7,470 nt of DNA from a bacterium (GCA_029940125.1 JAOZRP010000103.1:1-7470); one strand, 5' to 3'; counted from the first letter of the stretch, positions 1 through 5,997 are shown. Translations and numbers: made by a program. Notes: a model not told the origin generated them from the letters alone.

Positions 1-14
1 GCGGACGCCTCGGA

Positions 15-33
15 GCGGCACACGATGTGCCGC
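15..33. repeat. Perfect 7-bp inverted repeat (hairpin)
   Basis: GCGGCAC at 15-21 is the exact reverse complement of GTGCCGC at 27-33, leaving a 5-base loop ACGAT. CTC at 9-11 and GAG at 34-36 could extend the stem across a 3-base bulge. No T-run follows, so it is not a typical intrinsic terminator. It may belong to the end of a gene or RNA lying upstream of the window; its function cannot be told from here. Confidence 0.5.
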
Positions 34-63
34 GAGAATGAGCGAGAGCCATGCCAGAACATC

Positions 64-83
64 CTGATACCCTCTGATACCCT
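64..83. repeat. Tandem 10-bp direct repeat, two copies
   Basis: CTGATACCCT occurs at 64-73 and again at 74-83, followed directly by GAT, the start of a partial overlapping match. The repeat lies in non-coding sequence between the hairpin at 15-33 and the terminator-like structure at 94-120. Two copies are too few to suggest iterons or a satellite array. It could be a pair of regulator sites or chance. Confidence 0.4.
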
Positions 84-93
84 GATTTTGGTT

Positions 94-120
94 GCGGGCG
101 CCAAGCCCGCTTTGGCTTTT
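94..120 (+). terminator. Terminator-like hairpin upstream of pgm
   Basis: GCGGGC at 94-99 pairs with GCCCGC at 105-110 around the loop GCCAA. An alternative stem pairs GCCAA (100-104) with TTGGC (112-116) and is followed directly by TTTT (117-120). Either form is GC-rich and runs into T-rich sequence, as expected of an intrinsic terminator of a gene that ends before the window. The T-tract is short, so strength is uncertain. Confidence 0.45.
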
Positions 121-197
121 AAAAAAAATCTACACATTACGTTTACGAACAATAAAAACCGACGGGGGGCAACACCCGACCAACCGGAGATGCATCC

Positions 198-1835
198 ATG
201 GAAGTCATAACCGTTCCGACCGCACCTTTTCATGATCAGCGTCCGGGAACCTCGGGACTCAGGAAAAAGGTGCAGCAATTTCAGCAGCCCAACTACCTGG
301 AAAATTTCATCCAGTCCATCTTCGATTCCCAGCGGGAGCTTCAGGACGGTTCACTGGTCGTGGGCGGCGACGGACGCTTCTACAACCGCCAGGCCCTGCA
401 GATCATCATCAGGATGGCGGCCGCCAACGGCGTCAAAAAACTCCTGGTGGGACAGAGCGGCATCCTTTCCACCCCGGCCGTTTCCTGCATCATCAGGAAA
501 TACCGGTTGAACGGCGGCATCATCCTTTCCGCCAGCCACAACCCCGGGGGGCCGGAAGGAGACTTCGGGGTAAAATTCAACGCCGGCAACGGCGGCCCGG
601 CACCCGCCCAGGTAACCGAGGCAATCTACCAGGAAAGCCTGAACATCTCCCGCTACCGGATCATGGACGCCGTGGATGATATTGACCTGGACCGCCTCGG
701 CAACGGCACCATGGGAAACATGCAATGGGAAGTCATCGACCCGGTTTCAGACTACCTGGAGCTGATGGAACGGCTCTTTGACTTCGACCGGATCGCGTCC
801 CAGTTGCAATCCAGCCGCTTCAGAATGATCTACGACGCCATGAACGCGGTCACCGGTCCTTATGCCGTTGCCATTTTCAACCGGCGCCTGCGGGCCCCGA
901 CCGGCAGCCTGCAGGACTGCACCCCCCTTGAAGACTTTGGCGGCCTGCACCCCGACCCGAACCTGGAATACGCCCAAAAACTGGTGAACATCATGTTTGG
1001 CGACCGTTCCCCTGATTTCGGCGCCGCCTCCGACGGTGACGGCGACCGGAACATGATCCTGGGCCGCCGGTTTTTTGTCACCCCCAGCGACAGCGTGGCC
1101 ATCCTGGCCGCCAACGCCCACCTGATTCCTGGCTACCGTCAGGGCCTTGCCGGGCTGGCGCGGTCCATGCCCACCAGCGCCGCCCTGGACCGGGTGGCAG
1201 ACAAACTCGGCATTAGCTGCTACGAAACGCCCACCGGCTGGAAATTCTTCGGCGATCTTCTTGACGCCGGCAAGGTGTCCATCTGCGGCGAGGAAAGCTT
1301 TGGCACCAGTTCCAGCCACATCAGGGAAAAAGACGGCCTGTGGGCGGTGCTGTTCTGGCTCAACATTCTGGCTGTTACCGGGAAAAGCGTCCAGGAAACG
1401 GTGGAATCGCACTGGAAAGAATTCGGCCGTAACTACTATACCCGCCACGACTACGAGGGCATTGACCCGGATGCCGCCCACGGACTGATGGAATATCTCC
1501 GCTCAACTTTTCCTTCCCTGCCCGGAAACCGCTACGGCAGCTATGCCGTGGAGCAGGCTGATGATTTCAGCTATCTTGATCCTTTCGACGGCAGCGTCAC
1601 TGAACACCAGGGAATCAGGATCATTTTTGCCGGCGGCAGCCGCATCGTCTTCCGCCTTTCGGGAACCGGAACCCAGGGGGCAACCTTAAGGGTATATATT
1701 GAAAAATACGAAGACAAAACCGGCAGCCTGTTCGAAGAAGCCCAGCAGGCCCTGGCGGAACTGATTGCCATTGCCGACCGGCTGGCCGGCATCAGGGGAA
1801 AAACCGGCCGGGACCGGCCCAGCGTCATTACCTGA
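198..1835 (+). CDS. pgm: Phosphoglucomutase, eukaryotic PGM1-type
   Basis: Cytosolic enzyme interconverting glucose 1-phosphate and glucose 6-phosphate, linking glycogen and sugar-nucleotide synthesis to glycolysis. All four alpha-D-phosphohexomutase signatures are present in order: RPGTSG near the start (residues 15-20), the catalytic phosphoserine loop SASHNPGG (111-118, Ser113), the Mg2+ loop DGDGDR (279-284), the sugar loop GEESFG followed by HIREKDG (364-380), and the phosphate-binding RLSGTGTQGATLRVY (486-500). At 545 aa it has the usual PGM1 length, and the stretch from 364 to about 420 closely resembles animal PGM1, so it is this class rather than a bacterial PMM/PGM. The ATG at 198 follows GGAG (186-189) with 8-nt spacing. 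An oddity is SSSH at 371-374, where PGM1 proteins normally have GSDH. It looks monocistronic. No clear promoter was found between the terminator-like hairpin and the RBS. Confidence 0.95.
   Translation: MEVITVPTAPFHDQRPGTSGLRKKVQQFQQPNYLENFIQSIFDSQRELQDGSLVVGGDGRFYNRQALQIIIRMAAANGVKKLLVGQSGILSTPAVSCIIRKYRLNGGIILSASHNPGGPEGDFGVKFNAGNGGPAPAQVTEAIYQESLNISRYRIMDAVDDIDLDRLGNGTMGNMQWEVIDPVSDYLELMERLFDFDRIASQLQSSRFRMIYDAMNAVTGPYAVAIFNRRLRAPTGSLQDCTPLEDFGGLHPDPNLEYAQKLVNIMFGDRSPDFGAASDGDGDRNMILGRRFFVTPSDSVAILAANAHLIPGYRQGLAGLARSMPTSAALDRVADKLGISCYETPTGWKFFGDLLDAGKVSICGEESFGTSSSHIREKDGLWAVLFWLNILAVTGKSVQETVESHWKEFGRNYYTRHDYEGIDPDAAHGLMEYLRSTFPSLPGNRYGSYAVEQADDFSYLDPFDGSVTEHQGIRIIFAGGSRIVFRLSGTGTQGATLRVYIEKYEDKTGSLFEEAQQALAELIAIADRLAGIRGKTGRDRPSVIT
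1799..1819 (-). terminator. Possible terminator of the AspT-like gene, inside pgm
   Basis: Read on the minus strand, GGCCG (1819-1815) pairs with CGGCC (1810-1806) around the loop GTCC, followed by GG and five T residues (complement of A1799-A1803). It lies about 45 bp beyond the stop codon of the transporter gene. The 28-bp gap between the converging genes has no hairpin of its own, so this is the nearest candidate. The sequence is also pgm coding DNA, the stem is short and two G residues precede the T-run. Confidence 0.35.
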
Positions 1836-1863
1836 GAGAAGAAGGAAAAGGAAGAAGCAAAAC

Positions 1864-3525
1864 TCAGAAAAAAAGAATCACGCTGCCGGCAATGGTCAAC
1901 AGGACATTGGCAAAGGCGTAGGCCCCGGTATAACCCAAGGCCGGCACCGAACTCTTAGCCTCCTTGGTCACTACGCTCAGCGAAGCGCCGCTGGTCATTG
2001 ACCCGGTAATCGCCCCCAACAGCAGGACGGCGGGGATTTTCAGCACCCGGCGACCGAAAACATAACCCAGGGCCACCGGGGTTATAGTCACCACGACGCC
2101 GGCCAGCATCAGTTTCGGACCAGCCTGCAAAAAAGTTTCAACAATGTCGCCGCCGGCCCGCAGGCCGACCCCGGCCATGAAGATCAAAAGACCGAACTCC
2201 ATGAACACCCAGCGGGCGGCATCAGGCAGGCGCCCGAAGGTTGGACGCACGGAACGCAGGAAACCGATAACTAGGCCTGCCGTCAACAAACCACCGGCGG
2301 AGCCAAGCCCCACCGATATTCCACCAATTTTAACCGAAAACAAGCCTAGAACTGAACCGGCGGCAATCCCGAAGGCAAAGGTAAGCATATCGGTTTCGGC
2401 AATGTCCCGTTCAATCACCCCCAGCTTTGTTCCCAGCAGGTCAATATGGTCGGCGGGACCGGTGACCGTCAGGATGTCGCCCTTTTTAAGCTGCAGAGCA
2501 GGGGCTGGTTTGAGTGGAATGCGCATCCTTTTTATATCAACCAGCAGGACCCCGAAATTGCCGGCAAGGTTGAGCTCACTTAAGGTTTTACCAACCACAT
2601 CTTTATGGGTAACAATAACCTGGGCGGTATCGGTCATGCCCCGGGAACACCTTTCAGCGGTAATCTCCTCCCCCAGTTCCCGGATCTCATCGGTAAAATA
2701 ATTTATATTGCCGAGGATGGTCACCACATCGCCAAGCTGCAGAAAGTCGTCAGGACCAGGCCTCAACAACTCTCCTTCCCGTTCTATCCGAACCACGGCA
2801 AAACCATCCCAGAAACGCTGGCGAAGCTCATGGGCCGGAATCCGGGTATATTTTTCATTCGTAACCCGATAGGCCCGCATGGCAACTTCGGCAACCGATC
2901 CAGACCCCGCCGGGGATTCTCCGCCTTCCAGTTTCCGGGCTTCCTGAACCAGGTCAATGCCCAAAAAGCCTGGTAACAACTTGATGATTGCTATCAACCC
3001 GGCCAGACCGAAAATATAGGTAATAGCGTAGCCAGTGGTGATGTTGCCAATCACCACTTCGGCGCTGACACCTGCCGGCGGCGTCATGTTCCCGGAGCGA
3101 ATGGCCTCCTGGGCCGCGGCCAGGGTCGGAGAACTGGTCAACCCCCCGGCCAAAATGCCGGCCGCGGTTCCCGGAGCCAGATCCAGCAGCTTGGCAGCCA
3201 GGACTGAAAGCGAAAAACCGGTGGCGGCAATGAACAGGGCCAGGAAAAAATACCTCACCCCATCCTCCATCAGGACATCGAAAAAACGGGGGCCGGCCTG
3301 GTAGCCAACCGAGAAAATGAACAGGGCAAAGCCGACCGACTGGGCCCCGGGAGACATCTTGAACCCGAAATGGCCGAAAAAAAGTCCGGCAAACAAGACC
3401 CCGGCCACCGATCCCAGGGAAAAGCCGCGCACTTTCAACCCACCGATCAGGTAACCCAGCCCCAGAATCAGGAACAGGGTCAGAACCGGCTGCTTCTGTA
3501 AAATGTGGTATGCCTGGATTAACAT
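1864..3525 (-). CDS. AspT/YidE-type transporter with RCK domains
   Basis: Inner-membrane secondary transporter of the aspartate:alanine exchanger family (COG2985-like). The architecture is typical: a hydrophobic half with about five helices (residues 13-190), two cytoplasmic TrkA-C/RCK-type domains (about 213-290 and 297-372, each with a 'GD.(V/L)T(I/V)' segment), then a second hydrophobic half (380-553). The halves carry related signatures, GGLTSSPTLAAA (127-138) and GAITGSMTSGASLSVV (504-519); the second lacks the T-x-T-P-A-L form usual in the family. AGVGLRAGG (451-459) is another family hallmark. The length of 553 aa is normal and both halves are intact. The ATG at 3525 is preceded by AAAGGGA with about 8-nt spacing. 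The substrate cannot be predicted: characterised members exchange aspartate, alanine or dicarboxylates, while many are orphans. It converges on pgm and diverges from the nickel operon; no functional link is evident. Confidence 0.88.
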   Translation of the reverse strand: MLIQAYHILQKQPVLTLFLILGLGYLIGGLKVRGFSLGSVAGVLFAGLFFGHFGFKMSPGAQSVGFALFIFSVGYQAGPRFFDVLMEDGVRYFFLALFIAATGFSLSVLAAKLLDLAPGTAAGILAGGLTSSPTLAAAQEAIRSGNMTPPAGVSAEVVIGNITTGYAITYIFGLAGLIAIIKLLPGFLGIDLVQEARKLEGGESPAGSGSVAEVAMRAYRVTNEKYTRIPAHELRQRFWDGFAVVRIEREGELLRPGPDDFLQLGDVVTILGNINYFTDEIRELGEEITAERCSRGMTDTAQVIVTHKDVVGKTLSELNLAGNFGVLLVDIKRMRIPLKPAPALQLKKGDILTVTGPADHIDLLGTKLGVIERDIAETDMLTFAFGIAAGSVLGLFSVKIGGISVGLGSAGGLLTAGLVIGFLRSVRPTFGRLPDAARWVFMEFGLLIFMAGVGLRAGGDIVETFLQAGPKLMLAGVVVTITPVALGYVFGRRVLKIPAVLLLGAITGSMTSGASLSVVTKEAKSSVPALGYTGAYAFANVLLTIAGSVILFF

Positions 3526-3640
3526 GCCTTTTTCCCTTTCTTCCGGTAAAATTCAACTCGAGAGTTTTGCCGCTGGCATCCGGCTTTGAAAAATCTGAAA
3601 ACGCTCATCAGAAAAACCAGTATCCCCGAATTAATGCATC

Positions 3641-3669
3641 ATTATAGTCAAGGCAGATTATTCCGTCAT
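3641..3669 (-). promoter_or_regulatory. Candidate sigma70 promoter for the AspT-like gene
   Basis: On the minus strand a perfect -10 hexamer TATAAT (3646-3641) lies 17 bp from ATGACG (3669-3664), which matches four of six -35 positions. Transcription would start near 3634 and give an untranslated leader of roughly 110 nt before the ATG at 3525. A better -35 (TTGACA at 3676-3671) exists, but its 24-bp spacing is too long for this -10. Confidence 0.35.
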
Positions 3670-3789
3670 TTGTCAAGGAAAATCCTCCAAGTCTTCAAAG
3701 TTTCAACCTACGCAGTTCAGCCTTTCGCGGGCAACCAGGCCACCAGGGAAAAAACCAGCCATGGGCAGCTGTTTACGGAACTTTTCATA

Positions 3790-3818
3790 TTGACATCTTT
3801 GCATATGTGCGCTATGAA
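3790..3818 (+). promoter_or_regulatory. Sigma70-type promoter of the nickel operon
   Basis: A perfect -35 TTGACA (3790-3795) is followed after exactly 17 bp by TATGAA (3813-3818), a good -10. The expected start point is about 3824-3826, giving a leader of about 140 nt before the nikK ATG. It is the best-matching plus-strand promoter seen in this gap. Confidence 0.65.
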
Positions 3819-3821
3819 GCC

Positions 3822-3855
3822 GTAAAATCGTCGGGCAGAAGCTCGCGGGTTTTAT
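3822..3855 (+). promoter_or_regulatory. Leader hairpin P1 of the nickel operon
   Basis: The first part of the predicted leader folds into a long hairpin. GTAAAATC (3822-3829) pairs with GGTTTTAT (3848-3855), including two G-U pairs. After single bulged bases at 3831 and 3847, G3830 pairs with C3846 and CGGGC (3832-3836) pairs with GCTCG (3841-3845, one G-U pair), closing the tetraloop AGAA (3837-3840). The predicted start point falls at or just inside the outer pairs, so the last few pairs may not be transcribed. It matches no riboswitch I recognise. Confidence 0.4.
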
Positions 3856-3862
3856 TGCTGTA

Positions 3863-3896
3863 TATTTTCAGGACAAGTGAGTAAACGCTGAAAATA
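3863..3896. promoter_or_regulatory. Perfect 9-bp dyad, N16 spacer: operator or leader stem P2
   Basis: TATTTTCAG (3863-3871) is the exact reverse complement of CTGAAAATA (3888-3896), with 16 bases between. As RNA it is a 9-bp stem with a 16-nt loop. As DNA, the inner 6-mers are 22 bp centre to centre, the same geometry as the E. coli NikR operator (GTATGA-N16-TCATAC), although the bases differ. It lies about 40-70 bp downstream of the predicted start point, where a bound repressor could block elongation. Confidence 0.45.
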
Positions 3897-3945
3897 CCAC
3901 GAAGGTATCATGGTCATGAAGACCTGTGCCCCTCGTGGTTTTTTT
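3897..3945 (+). terminator. Terminator-like hairpin in the nikK leader (putative attenuator)
   Basis: CCACGA (3897-3902) pairs with TCGTGG (3933-3938). GG (3904-3905) and CC (3931-3932) extend the stem past a bulged A, and seven T residues follow (3939-3945). A small inner stem, GGTC/GACC (3912-3915 and 3921-3924), would shorten the large loop. ATACC/GGTAT (3894-3898 and 3904-3908) is a competing fold that would break both this stem and the preceding P2 stem. Its place between promoter and RBS suggests conditional termination. An ordinary terminator is unlikely, since no gene is seen ending just before it. Confidence 0.5.
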
Positions 3946-3953
3946 ATGCCAAT

Positions 3954-3957
3954 GGAG
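3954..3957 (+). promoter_or_regulatory. Ribosome binding site fixing the nikK start
   Basis: GGAG lies 6 nt before the ATG at 3964. It supports that start over the in-frame upstream ATGs at 3910 and 3916, which lie inside the terminator-like hairpin and would put 18 or 16 unrelated residues in front of a normal signal peptide. Confidence 0.75.
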
Positions 3958-3963
3958 AAACAG

Positions 3964-4737
3964 ATGAAAAAAATAGCCGCCACGTTTGCCTCAATCGCCC
4001 TGTTAATTCTTCTGACCGCCGGCATTTCCCGGGCTCATTTCGGCATGCTCATCCCCTCGAACTCCATGGTCATGCAGGGGGATTCGAGAACCGTTCACCT
4101 GACGCTTTCCTTTTCCCACCCTTTTGAAGGCAACGGGATGGAACTGGCTAAACCGAAATTCGGCGTGGTCGCCGCCGGGCGGAAGGTCAATCTTACCAAT
4201 ATGCTGACCAAAACCACGGTCATGGGGCATACCGCCTGGCAGGCCGACTACCAGATCAAGCGGCCGGGAGTGTACGCCTTTTACATGGAGCCAAAGCCTT
4301 ACTGGGAACCGGCGGAAGACTGCTTCATCATTCACTACACCAAGACCGTGGTCACCGCCTTCGGCGACGACGAAGGCTGGGACGAGGAAATCGGTCTGAA
4401 AACCGAGATTGTTCCCCTGTCCAAGCCCTACGGCCTCTATGCCGGCAATGTTTTCCAGGGAATTGTCAAGCTGGACGGCAAACCGGTTCCCTACGCCGAA
4501 GTGGAAGTTGAATACTACAACCGGGACGGCAAGGCCGTCGCCCCGACCGACTACATGGTCACCCAGACGATCAAGGCGGACCAGAACGGCGTCTTCACCT
4601 ATGCCGTTCCTCATGGTGGCTGGTGGGGATTTGCCGCTCTCACTACCGCGGCTGAAAAAATGATGCACGACGGAAAGCCCAAAGACGTGGAGATGGGAGC
4701 GGTCATCTGGGTCAAATTTCACCCTTGGAAACAATAG
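3964..4737 (+). CDS. nikK: NikK, exported DUF4198 component of nickel ECF transporter
   Basis: Predicted periplasmic accessory protein of the nickel importer, 257 aa. Residues 1-24 are a classic Sec signal peptide (MKK, a hydrophobic core, then SRA), and cleavage after Ala24 would leave His25 as the first mature residue. The rest looks like DUF4198: beta-rich, with a central EPKPYWEPAED (109-119), a PLSKPYGLYAGNVFQG segment (151-166) that opens a second Ig-like or transthyretin-like domain, and a GWWGFAAL segment (219-226). Other histidines that might bind metal are His45, His52, His89, His124, His217, His235 and His253. It is first in the operon, 15 bp before nikM, and the nikM RBS overlaps its stop codon. 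The NikK role is assigned from family and operon position; DUF4198 proteins also occur outside nickel systems. Delivery of Ni2+ to NikM is inference. Confidence 0.82.
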   Translation: MKKIAATFASIALLILLTAGISRAHFGMLIPSNSMVMQGDSRTVHLTLSFSHPFEGNGMELAKPKFGVVAAGRKVNLTNMLTKTTVMGHTAWQADYQIKRPGVYAFYMEPKPYWEPAEDCFIIHYTKTVVTAFGDDEGWDEEIGLKTEIVPLSKPYGLYAGNVFQGIVKLDGKPVPYAEVEVEYYNRDGKAVAPTDYMVTQTIKADQNGVFTYAVPHGGWWGFAALTTAAEKMMHDGKPKDVEMGAVIWVKFHPWKQ

Positions 4738-4752
4738 AGGAAATCACAATCC

Positions 4753-5355
4753 ATGCATATCTCTGAAGGAGTTCTGGCCGGGCCGGTGTTGTTTTCCGGC
4801 ATGGCTGTGGCCGCAGCCGGCACCGCCATCGGCATTAAAAAACTCGATTTCGATCAACTGGCCCAGGCCGGCATCCTTTCGGCAGCTTTTTTTGTCGCCT
4901 CCCTGGTGCATGTTCCCGTCGGGCCTTCAAGCGTGCACCTGATTCTGAACGGCATTGTCGGCCTTCTGCTTGGCTGGGCCGCCTTCCCTTCGATCATGGT
5001 CGCCCTGCTGCTGCAAAGCATTATCTTCCAGTTCGGCGGCCTTACCACCCTGGGCGTCAACACGGTTATCATGGCCCTGCCGGCGGTCATCTGCTATTAT
5101 CTGTTCGCTCCCCTGATCAACAAAAAGTCATCGATCGCCATGGCGGCCGCTTTCGCCTGCGGCTTCCTGGCCGTCTTCATGAGCGCCCTGCTGGTTGGAG
5201 TCAGCCTGTACTTCAGTGAAAAAAACTTTTTTGAGGTTGCCACCCTGGTGGTTACCGCTCACCTGCCGGTCATGCTGATTGAAGGCATCATTACCGTTTT
5301 CTGCATCAGTTTCATCAAAAAAGTCAGCCCGGAAATGCTGCCGGGTGCAAGATAA
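4753..5355 (+). CDS. nikM: NikM, CbiM-family metal-binding S component
   Basis: Inner-membrane substrate-specific component of a nickel (or cobalt) ECF transporter, 200 aa with six or seven hydrophobic segments. It starts MHISEGVL, the hallmark of CbiM/NikM. In the solved NikM structure the amino group of Met1 and the backbone and side chain of His2 bind Ni2+ together with a further histidine; here that is probably His62 in VPVGPSSVHLILNG (54-67). This fixes the start: any other start would destroy the metal site. The AGAGGA RBS at 4736-4741 overlaps the nikK stop and is rather distant (about 11 nt). Typical CbiM proteins of cobalt operons also begin this way, so nickel specificity rests on the NikK and NikL neighbours and the absence of a CbiN gene or nearby cobalamin genes. 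An automatic annotation would probably read 'cobalt transporter CbiM'. Confidence 0.92.
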   Translation: MHISEGVLAGPVLFSGMAVAAAGTAIGIKKLDFDQLAQAGILSAAFFVASLVHVPVGPSSVHLILNGIVGLLLGWAAFPSIMVALLLQSIIFQFGGLTTLGVNTVIMALPAVICYYLFAPLINKKSSIAMAAAFACGFLAVFMSALLVGVSLYFSEKNFFEVATLVVTAHLPVMLIEGIITVFCISFIKKVSPEMLPGAR

Positions 5356-5367
5356 GGAGCCAAGTCC

Positions 5368-5997
5368 ATGCATTCACGGCCACGCAGCATCGTCATCGCT
5401 TTGATCATCTTTTTTTCACTGGCCGGGCCGGCCGCGGCCCACAAGGTAATGGTTTTTGCCTGGGTCAGCGGCAACACCATCCACACGGAAAGCAAATTTA
5501 GCGGCGGCCGCAAGGTAAAGGCGGGGAAAATTGAGGTCTTCGATCCCCAGGGAAAGTTACTCCTGAGCGGCAAGACCAACGAACAGGGAGAATTCTCCTT
5601 CCCGATACCCCAACCAAGCGCCTTGAAAATCGTGCTGGATGCCGGGATGGGGCACCGGGGCGAGTGGACCATCAGCAGGGATGAAGTCGTCAATGCCGGC
5701 CCTGCGGACCCAGCCACTCCACCGGCAGACAATACCGGGGACGGGAAACCTGTCCCGGCAGCGGCAGTGCAAACCGCCGCCCGGGCGCCGGCAACGGCAA
5801 CCGGCCTGAGCACCGAAGAACTTCAGCGGGTGTTGGAGAAGGCGCTGGACCGCAAGCTGGAACCTGTCTACCGGATGCTGGCCGAGGCCAAGGAACACAA
5901 GCCAACCATGACCGATGTGATCGGCGGCATCGGCTACATTATCGGACTGGTGGGGCTGGCAGCGTACATGCAGGCCCGCCGCCAGCGGAAGTCATGA
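5368..5997 (+). CDS. nikL: NikL, exported accessory component with C-terminal membrane anchor
   Basis: 209-aa accessory protein, in the place where CbiN or NikN would be in other systems. Residues 1-24 form a signal peptide (Arg-rich start, hydrophobic core, PAAA), with likely cleavage before His25. Residues 25 to about 105 form a small beta domain resembling carboxypeptidase-regulatory or Ig-like folds, with KTNEQGEFSFPIP (69-81) as its clearest motif. A Pro/Ala-rich linker follows (about 110-145), then a charged helix (147-178), one transmembrane helix (183-200) and a basic tail, ARRQRKS, giving a periplasmic domain anchored by its C-terminus. The start is backed by AAGGAG (5354-5359), which overlaps the nikM stop. 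Its stop overlaps the nikQ start (ATGA). The function is assigned by context and architecture; sequence conservation in this family is low, and the mechanism is not known to me. Confidence 0.78.
   Translation: MHSRPRSIVIALIIFFSLAGPAAAHKVMVFAWVSGNTIHTESKFSGGRKVKAGKIEVFDPQGKLLLSGKTNEQGEFSFPIPQPSALKIVLDAGMGHRGEWTISRDEVVNAGPADPATPPADNTGDGKPVPAAAVQTAARAPATATGLSTEELQRVLEKALDRKLEPVYRMLAEAKEHKPTMTDVIGGIGYIIGLVGLAAYMQARRQRKS

Larger units (their letters stand above)
3526..3963. other. Divergent intergenic control region, 438 bp
   Basis: This gap separates the minus-strand transporter from the plus-strand nickel operon. The first half (to about 3780) is AT-richer than the genes and carries only a candidate minus-strand promoter. 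The second half carries the nickel operon promoter and three consecutive inverted repeats, listed separately. A TTG-initiated 79-codon frame at 3586-3825 runs through the promoter and has no recognisable domain, so no gene is called. Confidence 0.7.

Noticed and set aside
118..160. Promoter for pgm in the A-rich stretch
   Set aside because: No pair of -35 and -10 hexamers with 16-18 bp spacing matched well enough to report.
25..210. 61-codon plus-strand frame before pgm
   Set aside because: It starts inside a hairpin, crosses the terminator-like structure and overlaps the pgm RBS and start; composition looks non-coding.
747..1481. 244-codon antisense frame within pgm, and similar long antisense frames in the nik genes
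   Set aside because: They are by-products of strong G/C third-position bias in real genes; no start signals or recognisable domains.
3586..3825. 79-codon plus-strand frame in the intergenic region
   Set aside because: It starts with TTG without a clear RBS, runs through the nickel operon promoter and shows no domain or codon pattern like its neighbours.
3910..3963. Upstream in-frame ATGs that lengthen nikK by 16-18 residues
   Set aside because: They lie inside the terminator-like hairpin, lack an RBS and would precede a complete signal peptide; the ATG at 3964 has GGAG at proper spacing.
3819..3963. Cobalamin or NiCo riboswitch before the operon
   Set aside because: The cobalamin box (GCCACTG) and the GGGAC-type conserved junction of the NiCo class are not seen in the leader.
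5368..5997. CbiN as the identity of the gene after nikM
   Set aside because: CbiN is a roughly 100-aa protein with two transmembrane helices; this product is 209 aa with a signal peptide, a beta domain and one C-terminal helix.
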